In this document: piece by piece, positions 31,888 through 41,809 of the stretch | Layout: every line of letters starts with the position of its first letter | How positions within the stretch are numbered: the first letter of the stretch is position 1 | Source of the DNA: Pseudomonas sp. ISL-84 | GTDB lineage: Bacteria > Bacillota > Bacilli > Bacillales > Cytobacillaceae | Length of the DNA: 64,000 nt | Direction: 5' to 3' | Assembly (NCBI GenBank): GCA_018613035.1 | Contig: JAGGRA010000039.1 | Coordinates: 1-64,000 of the forward strand | Notes under the pieces: generated by a model | Seen by the model: the letters and a program-made list of their open reading frames with translations, nothing else | Database searches by the model: none | Told to the model about the DNA's origin: nothing | Made by a program: the position numbers and the translations under genes

Positions 31888-34239
31888 ATGGCTAAAGAAA
31901 AACTAGTCCTTATTGGAAACGGAATGGCAGGAATTCGCTGTGTAGAGGAAATCCTCCATCAGGATCCCAACCGGTTTTCCATTTCGGTTTTCGGAAGTGA
32001 AAAGCATCTAAATTACAATCGCATCTTATTGTCTTCTATCCTGCAAGGGAAGTCTTCCATTGAAAATCTGACAATCCATAAATCTGATTGGTATGTGAAA
32101 AGGCAAATCGAATTATTCAACAATGAAACAGTTATGAAGTTAAACACTGCGCAAAAGGTACTTACTACAAATAAAAATCGGAAAGTTTCCTATGACAAGC
32201 TTATACTGGCTACTGGCTCGACTCCTTATGTCCCGCCGCTCCCCGGCTGCAGCAAAGAAGGAGTAATGACATTCCGTACTATAGAAGATTGCAGGCAAAT
32301 CATTCATTCATCAAAAAAAGGTAAAAATGCCGTTGTAATTGGGGGAGGCTTACTGGGATTGGAGGCTGCTCAAGGCCTTATCCATTTAGGAATGGATGTC
32401 CATGTTATCCATAATGCAGCAAGAATCATGAATAAACAGCTGGACTCTAAAGCAGCAAATCTTTTGCAAAGATCGTTTGAGAAACAGGGCATAAAATTCT
32501 TATTGGAGAAGGAAACGCAATCCTTTGAAGGAAGCGGCCGTGTTGAAAGGGTTATTTTTATAGATGGAACAGAACTTCCCGCTGATCTGGTGATTATAGC
32601 AGCTGGTGTCAGGCCTAATATTAAGCTTGCACATGATTGTGGAATAAAAACGAATAGGGGAATATTAGTCAATGATTTTATGCAAACGAGTATCCCTGAT
32701 ATTTATGCTGTAGGTGAATGTGCTGAACATAGAGGGATTGTATACGGACTTGTAAAGCCGCTGTATGAGCAGGGAAAGGTACTGGCGAAACATATCTGCG
32801 GAAAGTTTACTGAGGAATATAAAGGTTCTATTTTATCTTCGAAGCTGAAGATATCCGGAACGGATGTATTTTCTGCAGGGGAGCTTTTTGAAAAAGGCTA
32901 TAAAAAAGCTCTGACTTTATATGACGAAGATGAACAAACGTATAAAAAAATAGTGTTTAAGCATAACAAAATGGCTGGATTTTTATTAATGGGTGACATA
33001 AAAGACCATGTAAGGTTATTGGACATGATGGAGAAGAAGAAAGACTTTTCCGATGAAGAAAAGCTGCTTCTTTTGAATTCTTCTAAAAAGGAATGCAGCA
33101 TAAGTTCAATGGCTCAAACCGGTATCGTTTGCAACTGTAATGGTGTCACAAAAAAGGCGATTGCAGAAGCTGTATTAACAAGAGGGCTGAAGACAGCAGA
33201 AGAAGTGAAAGAATGTACAAAGGCTTCTGGGGCATGCGGAGGATGCAGGCCGCTGGTCGAAGAGCTTCTGTACTATATAAAAAGCGATGATTTCCATGAA
33301 GATATTGAACCTGAAACATTATGTGCGTGTACGGATCTATCAGAAGAAGAGGTTGTAGAGGAGATCCAGCTTCGCGGATTGCAAAGTGTGGAAGGGATAT
33401 TTACAGATCTTGGCTGGCGCAAAGAAAATGGCTGCCCCATCTGTGTGCCTGCTTTGCATTATATCCTGCGAATGACAGTTCCCGATTATGAGGGAGATGG
33501 TCAATCTGTCTTCGTTGGTGAAACACACAACGCAGTTAGGGAGGCAAACGGCACCTATACAATCAAACCGCAAATATATTTGGGAGAAACGAACAGCAAT
33601 CAATTGCAAAGAATAGCAGCCGTAGCTGAACAATACAGTATTCCGGAAATAGTCATCAGCAATGACGGACGAATCATGCTAAAAGGAATCCAAGAGGAAG
33701 ATTTGCAGAAAATTTGGCAGTCCTTAAACATGAAATTAATCCCTATACATGACAATAATTCAGTCAGCATCACCTTGCTTACCGGTTTCAAAGGCTGTAG
33801 CTGTGAAAATGGTATTTCAAAGAAACTGGCTCTCCAGCTTCAGAAAAAAACGGAATATCTAGCATCTCCGCACCGGCTGGAAATTGGAATCGCTTCTTGC
33901 ATCCATGGCAGGGGAGGCTTTGGTGTTAAGGATATTGGAGTCATCAAACTTAGACAGTGCTGGGAAATCTATATCGGCGGAAATGCAGGAATCCAATTAA
34001 AAGCTGGAGAGCTTTTGGCTATTGCTTCAACTGAGAAGGAAGCGGAAGAGGTGATTTGCACATTGGTTCAATATTTCAGGGAATCCGCCAAATATTTGGA
34101 GAGTGTTTCGGAATGGACAGAAAGGATTGGGCTTATACACCTGCGGGAAGTGGTGTTTGATTTGGAGCTAAGAAAACTCTTAATCCAGCGCCTTGCAGAA
34201 GATTCATATAATTGCCGCCAAAAGTTACCCGTTTTTTAG
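31888..34239 (+). CDS. nasB: assimilatory nitrate reductase electron-transfer subunit
   Basis: A 783-residue flavoprotein that should pass NAD(P)H electrons to the NasC molybdoenzyme. Domains: FAD-binding (KLVLIGNGMAGIRCVEE, residues 5-21), NAD-binding (VVIGGGLLGLEAAQGL near 150), then two BFD-type [2Fe-2S] domains (CNCNGVTKK...CGGCRP and CACTDLSEE...CPICVP). A C-terminal sulfite/nitrite reductase-like half follows in which the siroheme cysteine pattern of NasD is lost (FKGCSCENG and ASCIHGRG instead). It is thus a paralog of NasD with a dead siroheme site, as in other Bacillus NasB. nasC follows 47 bp downstream. Confidence 0.88.
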   Translation: MAKEKLVLIGNGMAGIRCVEEILHQDPNRFSISVFGSEKHLNYNRILLSSILQGKSSIENLTIHKSDWYVKRQIELFNNETVMKLNTAQKVLTTNKNRKVSYDKLILATGSTPYVPPLPGCSKEGVMTFRTIEDCRQIIHSSKKGKNAVVIGGGLLGLEAAQGLIHLGMDVHVIHNAARIMNKQLDSKAANLLQRSFEKQGIKFLLEKETQSFEGSGRVERVIFIDGTELPADLVIIAAGVRPNIKLAHDCGIKTNRGILVNDFMQTSIPDIYAVGECAEHRGIVYGLVKPLYEQGKVLAKHICGKFTEEYKGSILSSKLKISGTDVFSAGELFEKGYKKALTLYDEDEQTYKKIVFKHNKMAGFLLMGDIKDHVRLLDMMEKKKDFSDEEKLLLLNSSKKECSISSMAQTGIVCNCNGVTKKAIAEAVLTRGLKTAEEVKECTKASGACGGCRPLVEELLYYIKSDDFHEDIEPETLCACTDLSEEEVVEEIQLRGLQSVEGIFTDLGWRKENGCPICVPALHYILRMTVPDYEGDGQSVFVGETHNAVREANGTYTIKPQIYLGETNSNQLQRIAAVAEQYSIPEIVISNDGRIMLKGIQEEDLQKIWQSLNMKLIPIHDNNSVSITLLTGFKGCSCENGISKKLALQLQKKTEYLASPHRLEIGIASCIHGRGGFGVKDIGVIKLRQCWEIYIGGNAGIQLKAGELLAIASTEKEAEEVICTLVQYFRESAKYLESVSEWTERIGLIHLREVVFDLELRKLLIQRLAEDSYNCRQKLPVF

Positions 34240-34286
34240 TTTGTAAAGAAAAAAATGAACATATGAAAGGCGGAAAGGAATGAGCT

Positions 34287-36428
34287 ATGACAGAACTGTT
34301 ATTAAAATATTTCCGAACTAAGCAGCAGAAAGGTCAATCTGAGAAAATTTATGAGACACAATGTCCTTTCTGCAGTATGCAATGCAAAAAACAGGTAATT
34401 GAACAGTCTATTGTAACGAGGAAGCAATATCGGGTTATTGGAAAAGCAAATCCTGCATCACATGGACGTTTATGCATAAAAGGGATGAATGCCCATCAGC
34501 ATGCTCTGCATCCTGAACGCCTCAAATATCCGCTTCAGAAAGTGGACGGGAAATTTGAACAGGTGTCATGGGAGAAAGCCATGGGGATGATTAAGGAAAA
34601 GTTCCAAGAAATTCAATCTGAGCATGGATTAAATGCTTTGTCCGTGTATGGCGGAGGCTCTTTAACCAATGAAACAGCTTACCTTCTGGGCAAATTTGCG
34701 AGAGTGGCATTAAGGACGAAATATATTGATTATAACGGGCGGTTCTGCATGTCTTCAGCTGCATCTGCTGCCATTCATGCTTTCGGGCTGGACCGGGGAA
34801 TGACGAATGGATTAAATGATATTCCGCTGGCTGAATGTATCATTCTGGCGGGAACCAATATTGCTGAATGCCAGCCAACACTTCTTCCTTATTTTGAGAA
34901 AGCGAAGGAGAACGGCGCTTTTATTATCACCATTGATCCGCGGGAGACTGCCACAACTAAAATGGCAGACCTGCACTTAAAACCGAAGCCGGGCAGTGAT
35001 GCAGCCTTGGCAAACGGGATTTTGAAGGTCCTGATAGAAGAAAAAGAGATTGATCTTCCGTTTATAGAGGCGAGGACAAAAGGATTTGAAGAAATTAAGG
35101 CCTATGTAGACACCCTTACGTTAGAAGAAGTTGAAGAATTGACTGGGGTAACTGCCAGTCAAATTAGGAAAACAGCTATTATATTTGGGAAAGCAGCAAC
35201 CGGCATGGTTTTTACAGCAAGGGGCGTTGAACAGCAAACAGATGGATACCACACCGTCCGGAATTTTTTAAATATTCTTTTAATAACAGGGAAGATTGGT
35301 AAGCCTGGATGCGGCTATGGGGCAATCACAGGACAGGGAAACGGACAGGGTGGACGGGAGCATGGCCTTAAAGCTGATCAGCTCCCCGGTTACCGTTCCA
35401 TTGAAAATCACGATCATCGCCATTATATCGCACGTGTTTGGAATATACACGAAAGTGAATTGCCAGGCAAAGGCGTCTCTGCTTATGAAATGATGAATAA
35501 AATCGAGGATGGTGAGATAAAAGGAATGCTATTAATGGGCTCAAATCCCATTGTCTCTAACCCGAATGCAGACTTTGTGAAAAAAGCCCTGAAAAAACTA
35601 GATTTTCTTGTTGCTGCCGATATGTTTATTTCAGAAACAGCAATGCTTGCCGATTTGATCCTGCCGGTAACTTCTTATTTGGAAAACGAGGGAACGATGA
35701 CGAATCTGGAAGGAAGAGTGCTGCTTCGCCCGGCAAGCAAGCCGTGTCCTGGAGAAGTAAAACATGATTGGCAAATCATTTGTGAGATTTCCAGAATGCT
35801 AGGGAAGGAAGAGTATTTTTCTTTTTCCGGACCAGAAGAAATATTCAATGAACTAAGAGAAGCCAGCAGGGGTGGTACTGCCGATTATTATGGAATTAAT
35901 TATGAGCGTCTTAAAAAGGGGGAAGGAATTCTATGGCCTTGCCCGGATCCTGGCCATAAAGGAACTGAAAGGCTTTTTGAACATTCCTTTGCCCACGAAG
36001 ACGGAAAAGCTGTGATGATACCTGTATCCAATACATCTGAAATAGCAAAAGAGGCAACTGACGGGGAATATCCGCTGTTCCTTACGACAGGAAGAGTGAT
36101 TGCCCATTATTTAACCGGAGTCCAGACAAGAAAAAGCCCATCACTAGCGGCAAGAAACTTTGAGTCTTTTGCTGAAATTCATCCGGAAACCGCTAAGAAG
36201 TACGGGATTCAGAATAAGTCATTGATGAAGATTAAATCAAAAAGAGGCAGCATTATTGTTAGGAGCCAATGGACAGAAGATATAAGGCAGGATACCATTT
36301 TTGTCCCTTTTCATTGGGCTGAAAATCAAAATGTTAATCTCCTGGTATCGGACCAGCTCGATCCTGTTTGCCGTATGCCAGGATTTAAAGTTACTGCGGT
36401 GAAAGTAAGTCACTTAGGAAACCTATAA
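34287..36428 (+). CDS. nasC: assimilatory nitrate reductase catalytic subunit
   Basis: A 713-residue molybdopterin oxidoreductase that reduces nitrate to nitrite in the cytoplasm. The N-terminal [4Fe-4S] motif is CPFCSMQC (residues 27-34) with the last cysteine in GRLCIKG near residue 66. The bis-MGD binding core includes RFCMSSAASA, GTNIAECQPT and GCGYGAITGQGNGQGGREHG, and the C-terminal dinucleotide-binding domain has LTTGRVIAHYLTGVQTRKS. There is no Tat signal, consistent with the soluble assimilatory enzyme. Length matches B. subtilis NasC (about 710). The start MTELLL follows AGGAATGAGCT. Confidence 0.92.
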   Translation: MTELLLKYFRTKQQKGQSEKIYETQCPFCSMQCKKQVIEQSIVTRKQYRVIGKANPASHGRLCIKGMNAHQHALHPERLKYPLQKVDGKFEQVSWEKAMGMIKEKFQEIQSEHGLNALSVYGGGSLTNETAYLLGKFARVALRTKYIDYNGRFCMSSAASAAIHAFGLDRGMTNGLNDIPLAECIILAGTNIAECQPTLLPYFEKAKENGAFIITIDPRETATTKMADLHLKPKPGSDAALANGILKVLIEEKEIDLPFIEARTKGFEEIKAYVDTLTLEEVEELTGVTASQIRKTAIIFGKAATGMVFTARGVEQQTDGYHTVRNFLNILLITGKIGKPGCGYGAITGQGNGQGGREHGLKADQLPGYRSIENHDHRHYIARVWNIHESELPGKGVSAYEMMNKIEDGEIKGMLLMGSNPIVSNPNADFVKKALKKLDFLVAADMFISETAMLADLILPVTSYLENEGTMTNLEGRVLLRPASKPCPGEVKHDWQIICEISRMLGKEEYFSFSGPEEIFNELREASRGGTADYYGINYERLKKGEGILWPCPDPGHKGTERLFEHSFAHEDGKAVMIPVSNTSEIAKEATDGEYPLFLTTGRVIAHYLTGVQTRKSPSLAARNFESFAEIHPETAKKYGIQNKSLMKIKSKRGSIIVRSQWTEDIRQDTIFVPFHWAENQNVNLLVSDQLDPVCRMPGFKVTAVKVSHLGNL

Positions 36429-36488
36429 GTTTAATAAGAGATACTTTATTCTAATAAATTCAAATGATCGGGGAGGCTGTTTTTAAAA

Positions 36489-38903
36489 ATGGATAAGAAG
36501 AAATTGGTCCTTGTTGGGAATGGAATGGCTGGTGTCAGGGCAGTGGAGGAAATTTTAAAGATCGCTCCGGAGAAGTTTGAGATTACGATATTTGGAAGTG
36601 AGCCCCATCCCAATTATAATCGCATTCTATTATCAAAAGTTTTACAGGGGGATACAGAAGTAAAGGATATTACCTTGAATGATTGGGACTGGTATGAGGC
36701 CAACAATATTAGATTATATACAGGTGAAACGGTGGTGAAGGCAGATCCTGGAAGGAAGGTTGTCATCTCAGATAAAGGAAGAATTGAGCCATATGATGAG
36801 CTCATCCTGGCAACGGGGTCAGTACCATTCATCCTTCCAATACCGGGAGCTGAAAAGAAGGGGGTTACAGCTTTTCGGGACCTGGAGGATACCGATAAAA
36901 TGCTGCAGGCTTCGAAAAAATATAAAAAGGCGGCTGTCATTGGCGGGGGATTGCTTGGTTTGGAGGCAGCAAGAGGCTTATTAAACTTAGGCATGGAAGT
37001 ATCTGTGATTCATATCTCCCCTTATTTAATGGAAAGGCAGCTGGACGAAACTGCAGGAAAGCTATTGCAAAAAGAACTTAAAAAACAGGGTATGAACTTT
37101 TTACTTGAAAAACAAACACAGGCCATTATCGGAAATGAACGTGTAGAAGGATTGACCTTCAGTGACGGTACTGTGCTGGAAGCTGATTTGGTTGTAATGG
37201 CTGTTGGAATCCGTCCGAATATTAAACTTGCGCAGGAAAGCGGTTTACATGTGAATCGCGGCATTGTGGTAAATGATTTTCTTGAAACAAGTATTCCCCA
37301 TATATATTCAGTCGGAGAATGTGCTGAGCATAATGGTATTCCATATGGTCTGGTCGCCCCTTTATATGAACAGGGGAAAGTGCTGGCCAAACATATTTGT
37401 CGTATGAAGACAGACCCATATAAAGGTTCTGTACTTTCAACCCAGCTAAAAGTGTCAGGTGTGGAAGTATTCTCTGCAGGAGATTTTTTAGAAGATAAAG
37501 AGAAAAAAGCCTTAAAAATATTTGATGACCATGAAGGTGTCTATAAGAAAATTGTCTTTCGTGGAAATCAGATCGTAGGAGCGGTTCTTTTTGGAGACAG
37601 CCAGGAAGGAAATCGTCTTTTCTCCCTGATTAAAAAGCAGGCCGATATCTCTGAAACTGCAAAGGTCTCCCTATTACAGCCGGTTGGCCAGGATCCGGGA
37701 GATAGCCTGGTCGCCGAAATGAGCAGCGAAGAAATAGTGTGCGGATGCAATGGTGTTTCCATAGGGACGATCATTGATGCCATTCAAGCTGAAGGATGCA
37801 CAACAGTGGATCAAATTAAAGCCTGTACAAGCGCTTCCCGTTCCTGCGGAGGCTGTAAACCGCTGGTAGCTGATTTGCTTCAGCATACGCTTGGAGCGGA
37901 TTTTGATCGAAGCATCCAAAAGGAAGCGATCTGCAGCTGTATTTCATTATCGAGGGAAGAAGTAGTTGAAGAAATACGATCAAAAGGGTTAACCCATGTT
38001 AAGGAAGTAATGAATGTCCTGGGCTGGATCACTGAGGAAGGCTGTTCCAAATGCCGACCAGCTATAAATTATTATTTGGGAATGGTTCATCCCACCCGAT
38101 ATGAGGATGAACGGGAATCTCGTTATGTCAATGAAAGAATGCATGCCAATATACAAAAAGACGGCACCTATTCGGTGGTTCCAAGGATGTACGGCGGAGT
38201 GACGAATTCGAATGACCTGCGCAAGATTGCCGATGTCGTTGATAAATATGAAATTCCTTTAGTAAAGGTAACCGGGGGCCAACGGATTGATTTATTCGGT
38301 GTGAAAAAAGAAGATTTGCCTAAAGTATGGTCCGACTTGGATATGCCATCAGGCTATGCGTATGGAAAATCGCTTCGCACTGTTAAAACTTGTGTCGGCG
38401 AGCAATTCTGCCGTTTCGGAACCCAGGATTCAATGGGTGTTGGGGTAGCATTGGAAAAGAAATTTGAAGGATTGCAGACTCCCCATAAAATCAAAATGGC
38501 GGTATCCGCTTGCCCTAGAAGCTGTGCTGAGTCAGGATTCAAGGATATCGGTTTTATTGGCATAGACGGCGGCTGGGAAATCTATGTTGGCGGCAATGGA
38601 GGCACCCATGTAAGAGGGGGAGATTTGCTTTATAAAGTGAAGACAGATGAAGAATTGATGGAAATCACAGGAGCTTACCTTCAATATTACAGAGAAACGG
38701 CCAGTTATTTGGAACGCACCTCTGCGTGGGTAGACCGTGTAGGTCTGGCGCATATCCAGTCGGTGCTGGATGATAAAGAGAAGCGCAAAGAATTAAATGC
38801 CCGAATGGATGAGGCGCTATCAGTATACAAAGATCCTTGGAAAGAGATTATCAATAACAATAAAACAAAAAATGAGTTATTTGAAAGTCTTGTAAGATCA
38901 TAA
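36489..38903 (+). CDS. nasD: nitrite reductase [NAD(P)H] large subunit
   Basis: An 804-residue siroheme nitrite reductase that makes ammonium from nitrite with NAD(P)H. Order: FAD domain (LVLVGNGMAGVRAVEE), NAD domain (AVIGGGLLGLEAARGL), BFD [2Fe-2S] domains (CGCNGVSIG...CGGCKP, then CSCISLSRE...CSKCRP), ferredoxin-like half-domain (VTNSNDLRKIADV near 575), and the [4Fe-4S]-siroheme site TCVGEQFCRFG ... SACPRSCAESG with all four cysteines present. Length matches family (about 805). The ATG follows GGGGAGGCTG, and NasE is 24 bp downstream. Confidence 0.95.
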   Translation: MDKKKLVLVGNGMAGVRAVEEILKIAPEKFEITIFGSEPHPNYNRILLSKVLQGDTEVKDITLNDWDWYEANNIRLYTGETVVKADPGRKVVISDKGRIEPYDELILATGSVPFILPIPGAEKKGVTAFRDLEDTDKMLQASKKYKKAAVIGGGLLGLEAARGLLNLGMEVSVIHISPYLMERQLDETAGKLLQKELKKQGMNFLLEKQTQAIIGNERVEGLTFSDGTVLEADLVVMAVGIRPNIKLAQESGLHVNRGIVVNDFLETSIPHIYSVGECAEHNGIPYGLVAPLYEQGKVLAKHICRMKTDPYKGSVLSTQLKVSGVEVFSAGDFLEDKEKKALKIFDDHEGVYKKIVFRGNQIVGAVLFGDSQEGNRLFSLIKKQADISETAKVSLLQPVGQDPGDSLVAEMSSEEIVCGCNGVSIGTIIDAIQAEGCTTVDQIKACTSASRSCGGCKPLVADLLQHTLGADFDRSIQKEAICSCISLSREEVVEEIRSKGLTHVKEVMNVLGWITEEGCSKCRPAINYYLGMVHPTRYEDERESRYVNERMHANIQKDGTYSVVPRMYGGVTNSNDLRKIADVVDKYEIPLVKVTGGQRIDLFGVKKEDLPKVWSDLDMPSGYAYGKSLRTVKTCVGEQFCRFGTQDSMGVGVALEKKFEGLQTPHKIKMAVSACPRSCAESGFKDIGFIGIDGGWEIYVGGNGGTHVRGGDLLYKVKTDEELMEITGAYLQYYRETASYLERTSAWVDRVGLAHIQSVLDDKEKRKELNARMDEALSVYKDPWKEIINNNKTKNELFESLVRS

Positions 38904-38927
38904 ATCATAGGATTGGAGGAGTTTCTA

Positions 38928-39254
38928 TTGTTAAATAAAAGTGTTGTCAAGGTTCTGATAGGTTCTATGCATGATTTGCCTGAAAAACTGGGAAAAACGG
39001 TGAAAGTCGGCGGAACTGATATTGCTGTGTTCAGATTATCTAATGGGAAGATCCGTGCAATAGAAAATAGATGTCCCCATAAAGGCGGTGTACTGACTGA
39101 GGGATTGGTCAGCGGAGATTCTGTTTTTTGCCCCATGCATGATTGGAAAATTTGTCTGGAAGACGGCAAAGTGCAAGCTCCAGATACAGGGTGTGTTCAA
39201 ACTTATAAAACAGTTGTTGAGAATGGTACAGTCTATCTTATAATAGAAGAATAA
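38928..39254 (+). CDS. nasE: nitrite reductase [NAD(P)H] small subunit (Rieske-type)
   Basis: A 108-residue Rieske-fold protein that partners NasD. The cluster motifs are CPHKGG (C-x-H) and CPMHDW (C-x2-H), both complete here. Start is taken as TTG at 38928, eight bases after GGAGGA; the in-frame TTG at 38913 lies within that signal region. [13 protein letters not shown] is the usual C-terminal segment. It may carry a [2Fe-2S] cluster, whereas some NasE/NirD proteins have lost ligands and are structural. Confidence 0.92.
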   Translation: MLNKSVVKVLIGSMHDLPEKLGKTVKVGGTDIAVFRLSNGKIRAIENRCPHKGGVLTEGLVSGDSVFCPMHDWKICLEDGKVQAPDTGCVQTYKTVVENGTVYLIIEE

Positions 39255-39281
39255 AAGAAGATTAGGCTGGAGGTTTTTTGG

Positions 39282-40097
39282 ATGAAAAAGCTGGAGGGAA
39301 AGCGAATTGCTCTTCTTGGATCAAGAAAAATAGAAGAAATAAGCAAAATTGTTGAAAATCTGGGGGGTATCGCTGTTAGCAGGCCTGCGCAAGGTACATC
39401 CTTGCGTGTAGATACCAAATTAAAAGACCATATACAACGAATTACAGCAGGCAAGTTTGATTGGATTATCTTTACCACTGGTATAGGTGTGGAGACCTTG
39501 TATAATACAGCTTTAGAAATGGGGATGGGAGAAGAGTTTATTGGGACTCTTCATAATACAAGAATTGCAGCACGAGGCTATAAAACGGTTAATTTGCTAA
39601 AGAAGTTGGGACTATCACCTGAAGTCCGGGATGACGATGGAAGTACCGCGGGGCTGGTGCGCAGCCTAGCAGCTTATTCTTTTGAGAAAAGTAATGTGGC
39701 TCTTCAGCTTCATGGCGACCCTGCACCTAAGCTAATCCAGTGGCTGGACGAACAGCATGCTCAATATGAAGAAATTCTTCCGTATATCCACAATCCGCCG
39801 GAAACGGAAGTAATGGAAAGACTTCTATCTGAGCTGCTTGAAGGAAAACTGGAAGCAGCGGTTTTTACGAGTACTCCACAGGTACGTCATTTAATTCAAT
39901 TTGCACGTAAACAGGATGCCGAAAATGTATTGAAAAGGGCTTTCTCCGATAAAGTTATTGCTTTGGCAGTCGGTAAGGTAACCGCACAAGCTTTATATGA
40001 TGAAGGAATAAATCGGGTGATTTTCCCCAAGGTGGAGAGAATGGGCAGTGCTATTGTAGAACTGGCCAATTACTATCAGATGAACACCGGCGATTAA
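39282..40097 (+). CDS. uroporphyrinogen-III synthase (HemD-like)
   Basis: A 271-residue protein of the HemD family (two alpha/beta subdomains), which closes hydroxymethylbilane to uroporphyrinogen III, precursor of siroheme. Recognisable segments are DWIIFTTGIGVETLYN, RIAARGYKTVNLLKKLG, AVFTSTPQVRHLIQFA and ALAVGKVTAQALYDEGI. It is placed between nasE and nasF, so it supplies siroheme for NasD. The following gene carries another HemD-like domain, so the operon has two. The ATG follows GGAGG at eight bases. Confidence 0.85.
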   Translation: MKKLEGKRIALLGSRKIEEISKIVENLGGIAVSRPAQGTSLRVDTKLKDHIQRITAGKFDWIIFTTGIGVETLYNTALEMGMGEEFIGTLHNTRIAARGYKTVNLLKKLGLSPEVRDDDGSTAGLVRSLAAYSFEKSNVALQLHGDPAPKLIQWLDEQHAQYEEILPYIHNPPETEVMERLLSELLEGKLEAAVFTSTPQVRHLIQFARKQDAENVLKRAFSDKVIALAVGKVTAQALYDEGINRVIFPKVERMGSAIVELANYYQMNTGD

Positions 40098-40120
40098 AAA
40101 GAAGACAAAGGGGTGGGGAC

Positions 40121-41602
40121 TTGAAAAAAGGTAAGGTGTTTCTTGTAGGAGCAGGTCCTGGGGATGAAGGCTTGATGACAATTAAAGGGTTAAAAGCAAT
40201 TCAGCAAGCAGATGTTATTTTATATGACCGGCTTATAAATCCCAGATTATTAGAGTATGCCCCTTCCCATTGTGTGTTGATTTATTGCGGGAAATTTCCG
40301 CAGCAGCATTTACTTAAACAGGAATTAATCAATGATTTTCTCATTCAAAAAGCAATGGACGGATGCAGCGTGGTCCGCTTAAAAGGCGGTGACCCGGGAG
40401 TTTTTGGCAGAGTCGGCGAGGAAGCCGAAGCGCTTGTAACAAATGAAATTCCATTTGAAATTGTTCCGGGAGTATCCTCCGGAATTGCGGCACCTTTATA
40501 TGCAGGCATCCCTGTTACACATCGCGAATATGGTGTTTCCTTTGCGGTGGTAACAGGGCGTGACAAATCGAAAGAAGGGAAGCCCAATATCGATTGGGCC
40601 GGATTGGTTGCTAGTGTCGATACCATTGCCTTTTATATGGGTGTATCCAACATCTCCTTTATTGCTGAAAATCTTATCATGCATGGAAAACCGGAAGAAA
40701 CCCCGGTCATTCTTATCCAATGGGGGACGTATGGAAGGCAGCAGACGGTGCAGGGAACCCTGGGGAATATTGCCAAAAAAGTGAAAGAGGCAGGAATTAA
40801 AAATCCTGCTGTTATTTTAGTAGGTCATATTGTTTCATTAAGGGATAAATTAAAATGGTTTGAAAAAAAACCTCTGTATGGAAGGCAAATTTTATTAGCT
40901 CGTACCGGTACCGCTAAAAGCCATGTAGCGGAAATGTTAAAAGATCAGGGGGCAGATGTCATTGAATTTCCGAAGTGGGCTAAAAAAGAAAGTCAGATAA
41001 ATGAAACCATCCTCAATCAATTATTTATGTATGAGCGGATTTTATTCACCTCGCCTGAGGGTATCAACGAGTTTTTTGATTTGATGATTAGCAGAAAAAT
41101 AGATATTAGAAACCTGCACGCAACGATTTACAGCTTGTCTAAAAAGTCGTTAAAGGTCTTAATGGAGCGGGGGATATCTGGTCATCTGGCGGATGAAATG
41201 GATCATTGCAGAGGGCTTTTAATTATTGGTAACCGTAAAATGGATGAAAATAGAGGCTATTATTTTGACCGTTATGGAAAACATGATATTTTTCAGACCA
41301 GCGAAACTATACTAGATGAAGCTTTTATTCCTGTGGTAAGAAATATGCTTATGGAAGCTTCACTTGATACAATCGTATTTCCAAGCAGTACCTCTGTGGA
41401 TGCCTTTATCGAAAATGGAAGTCTATATGGTATAGAGGCAGAAGAAATCATAAAAAACTCAACAGTAATTTGCATGGGAAGCAGTTCGGAAAAGCGAATC
41501 AGGGAGTTTGGGTTTGAGCCCGATTCTACTCCTGCAGAACCATGTGCATCTAAGTTGCTGGAGGCATTAATTCTAGATAAAGTGCAGGAAAGAGTATTAT
41601 GA
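40121..41602 (+). CDS. nasF: uroporphyrinogen-III C-methyltransferase with HemD-like domain
   Basis: A 493-residue fusion. Residues 1-245 are SUMT (CobA/NasF) that methylates uroporphyrinogen III to precorrin-2 with SAM: VFLVGAGPGDEGLMTIKGL, the RLKGGDPGVFGR motif near residue 88, PGVSSGIAAPLYAGIPVTHR and YMGVSN. Residues about 255-493 are a diverged uroporphyrinogen-III synthase-like domain (QILLARTGTAKSHVAEML). TTG start after AAGGGGTGGGGAC. Last gene of the nas operon; an intrinsic terminator follows. The later siroheme steps (dehydrogenase and chelatase) are not in this window. Confidence 0.92.
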   Translation: MKKGKVFLVGAGPGDEGLMTIKGLKAIQQADVILYDRLINPRLLEYAPSHCVLIYCGKFPQQHLLKQELINDFLIQKAMDGCSVVRLKGGDPGVFGRVGEEAEALVTNEIPFEIVPGVSSGIAAPLYAGIPVTHREYGVSFAVVTGRDKSKEGKPNIDWAGLVASVDTIAFYMGVSNISFIAENLIMHGKPEETPVILIQWGTYGRQQTVQGTLGNIAKKVKEAGIKNPAVILVGHIVSLRDKLKWFEKKPLYGRQILLARTGTAKSHVAEMLKDQGADVIEFPKWAKKESQINETILNQLFMYERILFTSPEGINEFFDLMISRKIDIRNLHATIYSLSKKSLKVLMERGISGHLADEMDHCRGLLIIGNRKMDENRGYYFDRYGKHDIFQTSETILDEAFIPVVRNMLMEASLDTIVFPSSTSVDAFIENGSLYGIEAEEIIKNSTVICMGSSSEKRIREFGFEPDSTPAEPCASKLLEALILDKVQERVL

Positions 41603-41629
41603 ACCATATAAAACGATAAATGAATTCTT

Positions 41630-41662
41630 TTCCGGCCTGTACAAAAATGGGGCCGGTTTTTT
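41630..41662 (+). terminator. intrinsic terminator of the nas operon
   Basis: CCGGCC and GGCCGG pair over a 13-base loop, followed by TTTTTTA. Confidence 0.85.
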
Positions 41663-41723
41663 ACTTTGATTATGGGATTAGAAACTAATTTAAATTAATT
41701 CACATTTTTTCCCCAAATAATAT

Positions 41724-41737
41724 TGAAAGGGTTTTCA
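41724..41737 (+). promoter_or_regulatory. candidate cre (CcpA) site upstream of the lacI-type gene
   Basis: TGAAAGGGTTTTCA matches the cre consensus TGWAANCGNTNWCA with one mismatch. It would give carbon catabolite repression of the alpha-glucoside genes. Confidence 0.5.
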
Positions 41738-41755
41738 CCGCGTGTTATTATTACA

Positions 41756-41771
41756 ACGTAAACGTTTTCGT
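41756..41771 (+). promoter_or_regulatory. LacI-type operator upstream of its own gene
   Basis: ACGTAAACGTTTTCGT is a one-mismatch version of the perfect palindrome at 42840. It implies autoregulation. Confidence 0.7.
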
Positions 41772-41809
41772 AATCAATCTAAAAAATAGTGAAATAAAGT
41801 AGGTGGGAT

